Assembly (NCBI GenBank): GCA_030583865.1
Contig: CP129479.1
Location: 508,744 to 572,743, forward strand
Reading direction: 5' to 3'
Source of the DNA: Thermodesulfobacteriota bacterium
GTDB lineage: Bacteria; Desulfobacterota; GWC2-55-46
Length of the DNA stretch: 64,000 nucleotides
A model generated the notes under the pieces. That model had not been told where the DNA came from and did not search any database. It was given only the letters and a program-made list of their open reading frames with translations. Of this stretch, positions 57,102 through 64,000 are shown one piece after another. How positions within the stretch are numbered: position 1 is the first letter of the stretch; each line of letters begins with the position of its first letter. The translations under genes were made by a program, and so were the position numbers.

Positions 57102-57870
57102 CCGCGCCTCCGTCCGGTTTCCCGAGCGTTATGTCTCCATAGTACGCCACTGCCCTGCTCTTCGTGTTGTCGGTGTCCGTCATCAGCGCTATCCCTGCAA
57201 TGGCCGGGGGCTCCTCCCCGAAGAGGCTCCTGTAGTCCTCGAGTACGTTCCTTTGCTCATGCACCCAGCTGCCTGAAAGCTCGGGGCCGCTCTCGACGGC
57301 CACCATCATCATGCTCTCGCTGAAGGGGCTTCTGATGGCCTCGCCCTTACCGAGCCCGCCAGCCCAGACATAGGCTATGGTATTACCGGTCGCCTCAAGG
57401 CCCAGGACCGTCTTTGCGAGCGCCTGCTTGAGTTTATCATAAGAGCTGGCCTTATCGGGCTCGTACTCGAATATCACGCAGAGTCTTGCCGCGTAATCGT
57501 CGCCGTCCCTCGTCCTTTCGTCCCCGGAAAGCACGTTCTCGACCTTCCATCTCCATGAGAGGAGGGGGAACTCCCCGGGGTCGGCGCTGAATTTCATATA
57601 GAGGGCGGAAGCCCCGTGCTCGCTCTCCGCCATAAGGGCCTGGTTCCCGCTATTCTCGACTATCCTGTACGTTGTGCCTTTCTTCTGCGGGAAGTCGAAA
57701 GGGACCCAGTCCCTGGGCAGCCCGGTCGCCGGGTCAGGGTTTGAGAACGTCTCCTGAAAGGCGTATCTCATGGCTCCGGCATGGATGGAGACGGCTGACG
57801 CGAGTATTGAGAAGAGGAGCGACGCGAAAAGGAAAAACGAAAAGGGACGCTGTGAGGGCCTGGATCGCAT
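57088..57870 (-). CDS. DUF3047 secreted protein
   Basis: 260 residues: signal peptide (about 1-32), then ETFSNPDPATGLPRDWVPF, LLSWRWKVENVL and DDYAARLCVIFEYEP, the hallmarks of DUF3047, a jelly-roll-like exported family of unknown function. IALMTDTDNTKSRAVAYYGDI near the end is also typical. Homologues occur across proteobacteria and related phyla. It is upstream of and overlaps the flavin reductase gene. Confidence 0.87.
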   Translation of the reverse strand: MRSRPSQRPFSFFLFASLLFSILASAVSIHAGAMRYAFQETFSNPDPATGLPRDWVPFDFPQKKGTTYRIVENSGNQALMAESEHGASALYMKFSADPGEFPLLSWRWKVENVLSGDERTRDGDDYAARLCVIFEYEPDKASSYDKLKQALAKTVLGLEATGNTIAYVWAGGLGKGEAIRSPFSESMMMVAVESGPELSGSWVHEQRNVLEDYRSLFGEEPPAIAGIALMTDTDNTKSRAVAYYGDITLGKPDGGADVKR

Positions 57871-57943
57871 GAGTTTTCCCTGTCGGATTTCAGTTTTTTC
57901 GGGTATTGCCGTCGGGTCTGAAGAGATGTTTTTGAAGCCGGTC

Positions 57944-57980
57944 GTAAACCACCCCGGCCTTTCAGCCCAGGGATGAAATA
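57944..57980 (+). repeat. isolated IS200/IS605-like hairpin end
   Basis: ACCACCCCGGCC-TTTCAGCC-CAGGGATGAAATAAC resembles the left hairpin of the 51.65-kb remnant (CCCGGCCTTT...GGGATGAA). No transposase frame nearby. Could be a solo end or chance. Confidence 0.4.
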
Positions 57981-58035
57981 ACCGCTCGTGCTTGAAACTC
58001 GGTTCTCCGGTTATTCTGTATTTTAGTCCAGGTGG

Positions 58036-58533
58036 TCATTTCGAGTGCCTGTCTGCTACCTTGCTTGCCCCGAAAGAGTCGGGCTTGGTCCTTGCGGCGT
58101 AACCTGAGCCTGTCACCATGCCGACCACTTCCCTTATTATCTCCCTGGTCTCGCCGTTCTCGCCGATGTCGAGGTGTATCTCGAGCGGCAGGTCCTTGAG
58201 CCCCTTTTCGTTCAGCATCTTCCGTAGCACTGACGCAAGCTCTATGCTCATCGTGGCCTCGTAGAAGATGCGCTGCTTGAGGCTCTCCATCTTTCGTCGC
58301 TGCGACTTCTTGTAGAAGTACCTGCCGCCGTGCCCGACCCGGTGGACGACCACGGCGCTTACGAACAGGGTCTCGCTGTTGAGGAAGGAATCGGTTCCGA
58401 TTATTACGTTGTAGGTCTGGTCCGGGCTATCGCTGACGTACTCTATGACCTTCTCGAACATTTCATCTATGCCAAGACGGCCGAAGGTGGGACTTGTGAA
58501 ATCCTGGAAGCTCCTGTGGCAAGTAGATTCCAT
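58036..58533 (-). CDS. YkuK/DUF458-type RNase H-like protein
   Basis: About 165 residues: VIIGTDSFLNSETLFVSAVVVH opens an RNase H-like fold (the acidic Asp in GTDS), then FYEATMSIELASVLRKML and LEIHLDIGENGETREII. This matches the DUF458/YkuK family, predicted nucleases of unknown substrate; in firmicutes a homologue is sporulation-linked. The exact start is uncertain (58536 TTG or 58533 ATG). It is a single gene. Confidence 0.85.
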   Translation of the reverse strand: MESTCHRSFQDFTSPTFGRLGIDEMFEKVIEYVSDSPDQTYNVIIGTDSFLNSETLFVSAVVVHRVGHGGRYFYKKSQRRKMESLKQRIFYEATMSIELASVLRKMLNEKGLKDLPLEIHLDIGENGETREIIREVVGMVTGSGYAARTKPDSFGASKVADRHSK

Positions 58534-58641
58534 CAATAAATCTTACAATAAAACTCCTTTAAAAACAACGGGTTTTTAATAGGGTTCAGTCTCCGAAATT
58601 GTAAGCCTCTTCCGGGCGATGTTGAACATCCTCAGGGACCT

Positions 58642-58660
58642 GCCTATAGTTATTATAGGC
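58642..58660. promoter_or_regulatory. 19-base palindrome, possible operator
   Basis: GCCTATA-GTTAT-TATAGGC, a perfect 7-bp inverted repeat just upstream of the ComEA-like gene. Could be a repressor site or a small hairpin. Confidence 0.4.
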
Positions 58661-58685
58661 GTTGGAATTAAAGAATGAAAGGCAT

Positions 58686-58931
58686 ATGGATTACAAGGAA
58701 CCCGAGCAACTGGAGGGGCGGATGGCTTTGAACCTTAACACTGCCAGCATGGAAGACCTTGCGAATATCGGCGGTATAAGCAGGGAGAGGGCCCAGCTGC
58801 TCCTTGACTACAGGGAAGAGTACGGGGAGTTCAGGACCTGGGACGACGTAAGGAATGTGCCGGGCTTTTCCCAGCAGGTTGTCGAGCAGCTTAAGAGGCA
58901 GGGAGCTGCCTTCAAAGGGAGGAAGAGATAA
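58686..58931 (+). CDS. ComEA-like helix-hairpin-helix protein
   Basis: 81 residues: NLNTASMEDLANIGGISRERAQLLLDYRE and a second hairpin DDVRNVPGFSQQVVEQL form a tandem helix-hairpin-helix, the ComEA DNA-binding unit. Unlike ComEA it has no membrane anchor and could be cytoplasmic or a truncated form. The ATG at 58686 is preceded by AAAGG; a TTG at 58662 would extend it by eight residues. It is a DNA-binding candidate; dprA at 18.8 kb hints at a competence system. Confidence 0.83.
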   Translation: MDYKEPEQLEGRMALNLNTASMEDLANIGGISRERAQLLLDYREEYGEFRTWDDVRNVPGFSQQVVEQLKRQGAAFKGRKR

Positions 58932-58950
58932 GGAAAGGCGGGAGGGCATT

Positions 58951-59205
58951 ATGCCCAGGTTTAGAAAAAATACGGTAAAGGGGCAATTCGACGAAACCGG
59001 GACCGTTCCGAAGGTAGAGTCTCCCGGGCAGTACAGGGGCGCTCCTGAAGAGAAGGTCCCGGCACCTGAGACATACATGGACATCGAGCACGGGCACGGG
59101 CCAATGGGCTTGAGGAGGCTCGGCAAGAAGTTCCTGCATATAAAAAGGAACCTCAGGAAGAAATACGACCGCAACAAGGCCCTGTTCGGGGGCTGGCGCT
59201 TTTAG
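58951..59205 (+). CDS. small basic protein of unknown function
   Basis: 84 residues beginning MPRFRKNTVKGQFDETG and ending KKYDRNKALFGGWRF, with a charge-rich, low-complexity middle. GGAGGGC precedes the ATG by six bases. It follows the ComEA-like gene by 19 bases and is probably co-transcribed. No family recognised. Confidence 0.6.
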   Translation: MPRFRKNTVKGQFDETGTVPKVESPGQYRGAPEEKVPAPETYMDIEHGHGPMGLRRLGKKFLHIKRNLRKKYDRNKALFGGWRF

Positions 59206-59215
59206 CGGAATTAAT

Positions 59216-59662
59216 CTAGAACCTTACGAGGAACGCAAGGAAGTTCCATCCCATGTTGTGGTCATCATGCGCGTTGGAAAAGTGCGTAAATTGTACGCGG
59301 AACCGCTCTCCAAGGTTTACTCCGGCCCCGAGCGAAAAATTGAAATGCGTCCCGTTTACCTCGCTTATTTTCGATATGTAGGCGCCCCCGAGGTTCAAGT
59401 CCCATTTCCCGCCCGGCAGGACGTCATAGTCCACAGCCAATGAGGTGTTCGAGCCGAACGGGCCGTCCCAGTACATGGCCTGCGCGCCGAGCCGCGTTTC
59501 CCTGTGGTCGTACCTGAGCACCACGGCGTTTGTCCAGGACGCCTTTATGAAGTCGGCGGCATAACCCGCGGAGACCTCGGCTCCCGCGCTATCATGGGTT
59601 GATATCAAGGCAAGCAGGGACGCGAAAAGACAGAAGGCGATCCTTCGTATCCTCTGGCTCAT
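59216..59662 (-). CDS. PagL-like outer-membrane lipid A deacylase-type beta barrel
   Basis: 148 residues: a signal peptide (to AGAEV), then a small beta-barrel with amphipathic strands and a C-terminal phenylalanine typical of outer-membrane proteins. QFTHFSNA (His127, Ser129) resembles the catalytic His-Ser of PagL, which removes a fatty acid from lipid A. The catalytic Glu of PagL, about 12 residues after the serine, appears replaced by Asn (around 140), so activity is uncertain. Could instead be a structural barrel. Convergent with the preceding small gene. Confidence 0.65.
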   Translation of the reverse strand: MSQRIRRIAFCLFASLLALISTHDSAGAEVSAGYAADFIKASWTNAVVLRYDHRETRLGAQAMYWDGPFGSNTSLAVDYDVLPGGKWDLNLGGAYISKISEVNGTHFNFSLGAGVNLGERFRVQFTHFSNAHDDHNMGWNFLAFLVRF

Positions 59663-59698
59663 CCTCGGGCAATGGTTCCTTTCGCGATTTGGGCATAA

Positions 59699-59838
59699 GG
59701 CAACATCTGAAAATTGATCTTTTCCCCGGACTCTGTGTAGGTCACGCTAATTAAATGCTCACATATTTACATTTATGCTCCGCTTTTTATTTCCCCCCTT
59801 CCGGGAAAGGCGGGGATAATTTCTGATTTAGAGGTTGC
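59699..59838 (+). repeat. family B quasi-palindrome, copy B6
   Basis: 140 bp, GGCAACATCTGAAAATTG to TAGAGGTTGC. Arms TTTTCCCCGGACTC / GGGAAAGGCGGGG and centre TGCTCACATATTTACATTTA. The gap from here to the phage-like cassette (59839-60009) holds no supported gene. Confidence 0.87.
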
Positions 59839-60009
59839 ATAGCTTATTATAGCCGATTTCAATAGTTTGTATTCAAGCCTTCCTGCATTTCCGTCCATCC
59901 CCCTTAATAAAAATCCGGGCAAGGCCATGAAATACGGACGGTCTTTCGGGGCAAGGCGGAATTTATGCACCAGGCTTATATCCAAGCTGCAAAGAAGGAC
60001 GCATACCCG

Positions 60010-60429
60010 ATGCCTGAGCCGGTCGTCGCCAGCATAGTCCAGGGCACCCTCGGAAGGGTCATAGACAAGCTTGCGGACAAGTACCTGCCTTCCTCGTTAA
60101 GCGAGAAGGAGAGGGAGGAGTTCCGCATAAGGGCCCTGGAGCTTGCACTGAAGGAGGCCGAGACCGAAGCAAGGGCCCTCGAATCGGTCAACGCCACTAT
60201 CAGGGAAGAGGGCAGGAGCGAGCACTGGATGAGGTGGTCCTGGCGCCCGCTTATCGGGTTCACGTTCGCTGGTGTCATCGTCAATAACTACATATTTCTG
60301 CCTTACTTCAGAAGCCTGGGCCTGCAGCCAATCGACATACCCTCCGGCATATGGGAATCGATGCTGGTGATACTGGGCGTTGCCGCCGGCACCAGGGGGC
60401 TCGAGAAGTGGGCCCGGGAAAGGAAGTGA
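60010..60429 (+). CDS. phage/GTA-type holin (3TM family)
   Basis: About 139 residues: N-terminal helix GTLGRVIDKLADKYLP, a charged coiled-coil-like region EKEREEFRIRALELALKEA, then two to three membrane segments beginning WRPLIGFTFAGVIV and ending GVAAGTRGLEKW. The WRPLIG and late G-x-R-x-x-EK features match the 'holin of 3TMs' family first described for gene-transfer-agent release. Holins form inner-membrane holes in timed lysis. An upstream start at 59965 is possible; the 60010 ATG has AAGGA upstream. First gene of the cassette. Confidence 0.7.
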   Translation: MPEPVVASIVQGTLGRVIDKLADKYLPSSLSEKEREEFRIRALELALKEAETEARALESVNATIREEGRSEHWMRWSWRPLIGFTFAGVIVNNYIFLPYFRSLGLQPIDIPSGIWESMLVILGVAAGTRGLEKWARERK

Positions 60430-60433
60430 ACGG

Positions 60434-61774
60434 ATGGCGCTCTCAACCCCGTCAAGAGGAATGACCTCCGGGTCGTCCCCTGGACAATCGCTCGAATGGA
60501 ACGGCTTCATCTGGGTGCCCCGGATGTCGGCCGGCCAGTCATGGCCTGAGGTCGCCTATGCGGGAAAAACGCATTACCGTACCGACAGGGACATAGCATA
60601 CACCCGGAACTCATCGGGGGCATGGGTGCCTGTCGGGTCCTTCTCCGGAATGAGCATCTTCGTCGACCTCGAGAACGGGACCGACGACGCGGACCACGGC
60701 TTCGGGGCGGGCAGCGGCGCATTCGCATCCATCCAGTATGCGGTCGATTCCATTCCAGGCTTCCTGAGCGGAGACGTCCTCGTAAATTTGAGCAACGCTA
60801 CATTTGCCGAAGACGTGGCCCTCGGAGGAAAGTATTTTACCGGCCCGTATACGCTGACCGTAAGGGGCGAGCAGGCGATAGAACTTTCCGAGACGGTTGC
60901 AACCGGCGGAACGAGCGGGAACGCCGACAACCAGGGCACTCTCGTGAAAACCGGGGCAGGATGGGCGATTGACCGATTCAAGAACATGTGGGTGCGCTTC
61001 ACGGATGATACGCCCACGACAGCGCTCCGCGGGCAGGAATATCTGATAGACACGAACACTTCGGACACCCTCAGCATCTGCAATACCTTCCAGATAGGGA
61101 TAAGGGGCTCGACAGCTGCGGCACCGGTGAATGGCGAGAAGTTTTCCATATACAAGGAAGGCACGAAATGGGGCATGGGCGGGAGCGGGCAGGCCTACCC
61201 GATATGGGTCAAGCCCTATCAGGCCAATGTCGTTTTCCACAGGATAGGATTCCGTGAAACTGTCCTCACTCCGCCGTCATACTTCATAGCCTGCGACGTG
61301 GGCTCAAACGTCGTCATGCAGGCCTGCTCGGACGTGTTGACCACCAGGATACTCAATATCTACGCATACACCGCCACCTTGATGCTCAAGGACTGTTACG
61401 TATTTACGGATATATCAGGAGGCAGGGGCGTATCAGTCCTTGTCGGGAGCACCGTCGATATCGAAGGGACCAGGGTCAGGGGGAACGGGACGGCAGGCAG
61501 CAGCTGGGCCGTATTCTGCCAGCAGAACGCGACCGTAAGGGTCTTAAGCGGCATTTTCGAGAACTGCAACAGGGCTTTCAACATGCGCTTCGGCGGCATA
61601 GGGAGTTTCGTCGGCAGCCCGGCCATACAGGGGAAGGCCCGCGTGAGAAACAGCACTACGGGGATATTCGCCGACACGGGCGCGGCCTTCGGGGTGACCT
61701 CGCAGTTCATCTTCTCCGGCAATACTACGGACAAGAACCCGTCAGGCGCATCCGACCCGGCGTACATAGATTAG
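60434..61774 (+). CDS. phage-like tail/beta-helix protein
   Basis: 446 residues with a Gly/Ser-rich N-terminus, then segments of a right-handed parallel beta-helix: repeated short strands with Asn, Gly and Thr (GTLVKTGAGWAIDRF, STVDIEGTRVRGNG, QNATVRVLSG). FASIQYAVDSIPGFLSG is the typical 'Pectate-lyase-3-like' entry of tail-spike proteins. No catalytic motif is clear. It follows the holin by 4 bases and so belongs to the same transcript. Probably a tail fibre or tail-spike that recognises a host surface. Confidence 0.7.
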   Translation: MALSTPSRGMTSGSSPGQSLEWNGFIWVPRMSAGQSWPEVAYAGKTHYRTDRDIAYTRNSSGAWVPVGSFSGMSIFVDLENGTDDADHGFGAGSGAFASIQYAVDSIPGFLSGDVLVNLSNATFAEDVALGGKYFTGPYTLTVRGEQAIELSETVATGGTSGNADNQGTLVKTGAGWAIDRFKNMWVRFTDDTPTTALRGQEYLIDTNTSDTLSICNTFQIGIRGSTAAAPVNGEKFSIYKEGTKWGMGGSGQAYPIWVKPYQANVVFHRIGFRETVLTPPSYFIACDVGSNVVMQACSDVLTTRILNIYAYTATLMLKDCYVFTDISGGRGVSVLVGSTVDIEGTRVRGNGTAGSSWAVFCQQNATVRVLSGIFENCNRAFNMRFGGIGSFVGSPAIQGKARVRNSTTGIFADTGAAFGVTSQFIFSGNTTDKNPSGASDPAYID

Positions 61775-61783
61775 GGGGTGGTG

Positions 61784-62047
61784 ATGAGGCTTCTTTTCAA
61801 TGCGGATGACGGAGAGATTTATTACGCCGTGCCGGAAAGGGATTGGTTCTGGTTCGCCCACACGACCAACATCCTCCTGTCCGAATTAGACATAGACGAG
61901 GTCGCGCCGGAGAACAAGGACATCTGCATGGACTTGAGGCGCGTTGCCGGGAAAGCCGATTCGGAAGGCAGGGGCAAGTACTACGTGGGATCGGGACAGC
62001 TGTATGAAAGGGAAGGGTGGGTTGAAGAAATGGTGGAGGTATACTGA
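61784..62047 (+). CDS. small phage-cassette protein
   Basis: 87 residues, acidic, with FNADDGEIYYAVPERDWFWFAHTTNILLSELDID and YVGSGQLYEREGWVEEMVEV. GGGGG lies before the ATG. Its TGA overlaps the ATG of the next gene (TGATG). No family recognised; the context suggests a tail-associated or chaperone role, but this is a guess. Confidence 0.62.
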   Translation: MRLLFNADDGEIYYAVPERDWFWFAHTTNILLSELDIDEVAPENKDICMDLRRVAGKADSEGRGKYYVGSGQLYEREGWVEEMVEVY

Positions 62048-62172
62048 TGGCTGAAAGGCCGGTAATTATCGTCAGGGACGAGGACAAGGCCAGGCTTCAG
62101 GCGCCGGTCTGGACGCCCCAGGAAAGAGACGAAGCTCTGAGGATGCTGTTGAAAAAAGCGGTGGCCGGATAA
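62047..62172 (+). CDS. 41-residue phage-cassette protein
   Basis: A very small frame, MAERPVIIVRDEDKARLQAP then a basic-acidic helix ending KKAVAG. It is linked to both neighbours by one-base overlaps (TGATG at its start, TAATG at its end), so translation of three frames is coupled. Such chained overlaps are typical of phage operons and argue that this short frame is real. Confidence 0.62.
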   Translation: MAERPVIIVRDEDKARLQAPVWTPQERDEALRMLLKKAVAG

Positions 62173-62726
62173 TGGCGAACGTTAAGCTCATCGAGCATTA
62201 CGGAGATACGGGGCTCTCCCTGCATCTGAGATTGTTGCGCCTTTCGGATTTCTGGCTCCTCGACCCAGGCGACGGCGTTTTCAAGGCCGCGCCGGAGATG
62301 CCCTTCTCTCCCATGCCCGAGGACGGCACAAGAAAAGGGGAGTATGCGCTTTCGGAGAGCAGAGAGGAGTGGGAGGACGGGGAATACACCTTCGCGGTAC
62401 GGAGGCAGGCCGGAGAGGCCCCGGCCTACATCGACCCGGTAGTCGGCTGCGGGAAGTTTTCCATCAAGGACGATAGGGAAGTCGTGCTGGACGTGAACCC
62501 TTCGACTAGGCTTGCCTCTATGGAATATGAGCCCCCGGATAACTTGGGCATAAGCGTCGTCCGCGAGGCCGTAACGACCCTCCGCAAGCACGCTACAAAC
62601 AGGATGACCGAGGCCGACAACGGCGACGGCACAAGGACCTTCACCTACTTCGACGACGACGGCACTACCCCCGTCCTTACCTATTCCTACAGGACCGCCG
62701 AGAAGACGAGGGAAAAGGCGACATGA
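62172..62726 (+). CDS. phage-cassette protein of unknown function
   Basis: 184 residues, acidic, with repeated strand-rich segments such as YTFAVRRQAG, VLDVNPSTRL and FTYFDDDGTTPVLTYSYR. No motif recognised; it could be a minor tail or baseplate protein. Starts on the last base of the previous stop codon and ends overlapping the next ATG. Confidence 0.6.
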   Translation: MANVKLIEHYGDTGLSLHLRLLRLSDFWLLDPGDGVFKAAPEMPFSPMPEDGTRKGEYALSESREEWEDGEYTFAVRRQAGEAPAYIDPVVGCGKFSIKDDREVVLDVNPSTRLASMEYEPPDNLGISVVREAVTTLRKHATNRMTEADNGDGTRTFTYFDDDGTTPVLTYSYRTAEKTREKAT

Positions 62727-63160
62727 GCATCTCACCGGCTTTCCACGGGTGGTCGTCCGGGTATCTGAAGCCCGCCTTTTTGGGCTGGGAGCGGCATGAA
62801 GCTATTGCGTCAAATACGGCGGCGGGGAGGCTCGTCCACCATGGGCGCCTCATTTCAACATGCGCCCACGCAGGGTCAATTGCCCGCCTTGCGCACCAAT
62901 CCCGCCATGTCTCTGGGATAAGCCCTATGGCGGCAAGCCATCAGATCGCGACCCATGCCGGGTGCCCGAAGGCGGTTTCGTCCGGGGACAATCCCGTGAA
63001 GGCCGTGCGCGGCAAAATGGCGCTTAAGATCTCCGCGCCGCTTGATACAGCCGCAATATCGATAAAGGAGGGAAGGGTCCCGCTGGTCTGCAACGGAGTC
63101 GATTCAACCTCAAAGGCGGTAAGGGACTCCGGGGACGCGCACCCGGCAGTAACCAGGTGA
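62723..63160 (+). CDS. phage-cassette protein of unknown function, last gene
   Basis: 145 residues, rich in His, Ala and Ser (WERHEAIASNTAAGRLVHHG, AAGSHQ-type runs) with a basic tail ending DAHPAVTR. No family recognised. It overlaps the previous gene by 4 bases (ATGA) and ends about 57 bases before tmRNA. The composition is somewhat unusual compared with the window's housekeeping genes. Confidence 0.55.
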   Translation: MSISPAFHGWSSGYLKPAFLGWERHEAIASNTAAGRLVHHGRLISTCAHAGSIARLAHQSRHVSGISPMAASHQIATHAGCPKAVSSGDNPVKAVRGKMALKISAPLDTAAISIKEGRVPLVCNGVDSTSKAVRDSGDAHPAVTR

Positions 63161-63167
63161 AAGCCCG

Positions 63168-63212
63168 AAATAAAGAAGGGGCAGCCTGTAATGGGCTACC
63201 CCTTCTTTATTT
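63168..63212. terminator. bidirectional terminator between phage cassette and tmRNA
   Basis: AAATAAAGAAGGGG-CAGCC / GGGCT-ACCCCTTCTTTATTT stem with A- and T-runs on both sides; it can end the cassette and the tmRNA transcript. Confidence 0.88.
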
Positions 63213-63216
63213 AAAT

Positions 63217-63570
63217 TGGTGGAGGCGGCGGGAATCGAACCCGCGTCCGGCAACGCTTACCCGGTTCTTCTACATGCTTATCCTGTCAGGGTAAAATCTC
63301 GCTCTCCGGCCCCCTGAAGGCGTACGATCCGGAAAGCCAGCCCGGTTGAGTCTCGCTCCCAGGTCCTTCGGACAGAGCCCCGGAAGCCATCCTGCTAAGT
63401 GTCGTCCCTCAGGCCCCGCAGGAGAAAGCCTGAAAGACGCTGGCCGGCTTAAGCGGCCAGGGCGTAATCGTAGTCGTTGCCGACTGTTTTTGTCTATCTG
63501 ATTTACGAGGAGATAGAGCTCGGCATGCTTCACCCGGATTCAGACCGTCCCGTCGAAGCCAGTCGCCCCC
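63217..63570 (-). ncRNA. ssrA: transfer-messenger RNA
   Basis: On the minus strand: 5' GGGGGCGACTGG..., 3' ...GGGTTCGATTCCCGCCGC-CTCC-ACCA with a 7-bp acceptor (one G-U), T-loop GTTCGATT and encoded CCA. The reading frame GGC-AAC-GAC-TAC-GAT-TAC-GCC-CTG-GCC-GCT-TAA gives the tag (A)GNDYDYALAA. It rescues stalled ribosomes and adds this degradation tag. About 354 bases, standard size, next to smpB. Confidence 0.95.
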
Positions 63571-63646
63571 ATTTTTCAAAGAACAAGATGCCTTTCCTGC
63601 ATTCCTATTAATTATACCATACAGGCTGGAGGCTTAAAAGAGGTTT

Positions 63647-64000
63647 TCAGTTCTTCCCGCGCTTGCTGAGGGCCTTCTCCATCTCCCTCTTCACGTCCCG
63701 CTTCTTTATGCTCTCACGTTTGTCGTAGAAGGTCTTTCCCTTCGCGAGCCCCAGCTCCACCTTGGCCTTGCCGTCCTTGAAGTATATCTTGGTAGGAATG
63801 AGGGTGTAGCCCTTCTCGCGGGTCTTGCCGAGAAGCCTCCTTATCTCCTTCTTGTGCAGGAGGAGCTTCCGGGTCCTGTCCGGCTCGTGCTGCCGGAAGC
63901 CGTCAGCCTTCGAGTAGGGGCTTATGTGGGCGTTCAGCAGGAACGCCTCTTCGCCCATTATCTTGGCGTAGCCGTCCTTCAGGTTGGCCTTTCCCGCCCT
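63647..64000 (-). CDS. smpB: SsrA-binding protein SmpB, 5' end cut by window edge
   Basis: 117 residues visible, continuing past the right edge: RAGKANLKDGYAKIMGEEAFLLNAHISPYSKADGF, HDPTR-like EPDRTRKLLLHKKE and the basic tail RDVKREMEKALSKRGKN. SmpB binds tmRNA and the ribosomal A site. The ATG at 63958 is internal; the frame is open beyond it to the edge. It is adjacent to ssrA. Confidence 0.95.
   Translation of the reverse strand, partial: RAGKANLKDGYAKIMGEEAFLLNAHISPYSKADGFRQHEPDRTRKLLLHKKEIRRLLGKTREKGYTLIPTKIYFKDGKAKVELGLAKGKTFYDKRESIKKRDVKREMEKALSKRGKN

Noticed and set aside
59839-60009. Second copy of the tmRNA 3' end as an attachment site
   Set aside because: No match to the terminal GGTTCGATTCCCGCC segment was seen near the cassette's left side, so an att pair cannot be claimed.

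Overview
The window looks like a piece of chromosome from a GC-rich, Gram-negative, probably anaerobic or microaerophilic bacterium. Outer-membrane and lipoprotein genes (CpoB, LspA, a PagL-like barrel) indicate two membranes. A giant 2-hydroxyacyl-CoA-dehydratase-activase-like protein, a nitrate/nitrite-type MFS carrier, the rplM-rpsI-argC order and the codon style (AGG, ATA, CTC, GAG) fit Desulfobacterota- or Nitrospirota-like lineages. This placement is inference; no 16S gene is present.

Layout. 1-9.3 kb: an edge-truncated NifU-like protein, an unusual haem-copper-oxidase subunit I homologue, haem O synthase, a small cytochrome c, the 1409-residue double activase, RmuC and a lipoprotein. 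9.6-31 kb: mostly housekeeping genes (rpsU, acsA, hisS, a GspE/PilB ATPase, engB, cpoB, a LysM protein, dprA, topA, a REC-PilZ regulator, a NarK-like carrier, ileS-lspA, uvrB). 31-44.7 kb: metH, rlmD, greA, alpha-carbonic anhydrase, an M50 protease, an ABC-2 exporter, a rhodanese, a macrodomain protein and small envelope proteins. 44.8-50.7 kb: a co-directional block with an archaeal flavour: an FBP aldolase/phosphatase homologue with altered active-site positions, a PurM/HypE-like protein, an NMD3/BCAM0308-like zinc protein, an AmrS radical SAM enzyme, an MTH1187-type protein, and rtcA with a non-canonical start and an in-frame amber codon. 50.7-59.7 kb: marC, argC-rpsI-rplM, ligA and several small or secreted proteins. 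60.0-63.2 kb: a tightly coupled phage-like cassette (holin, beta-helix tail-type protein, four small genes) abutting the 3' end of tmRNA. 63.2-64 kb: ssrA and smpB, the latter cut by the edge.

The intergenic DNA is rich in dispersed elements. Family B (~142 bp, six copies plus one split copy) is a nested quasi-palindrome whose arms show compensatory changes. Family A (~157 bp, three copies) has GCTGCTGAAAA-type ends. Family C (two copies) is a C/G-run palindrome. Family D consists of large inverted-arm elements at 40.2 and 48.7 kb. Near 51.7 kb lies an orphan IS200/IS605-like end that resembles an omega-RNA scaffold without tnpB. Every A, B and C copy has the same orientation. No CRISPR array, rRNA or ordinary tRNA was seen.
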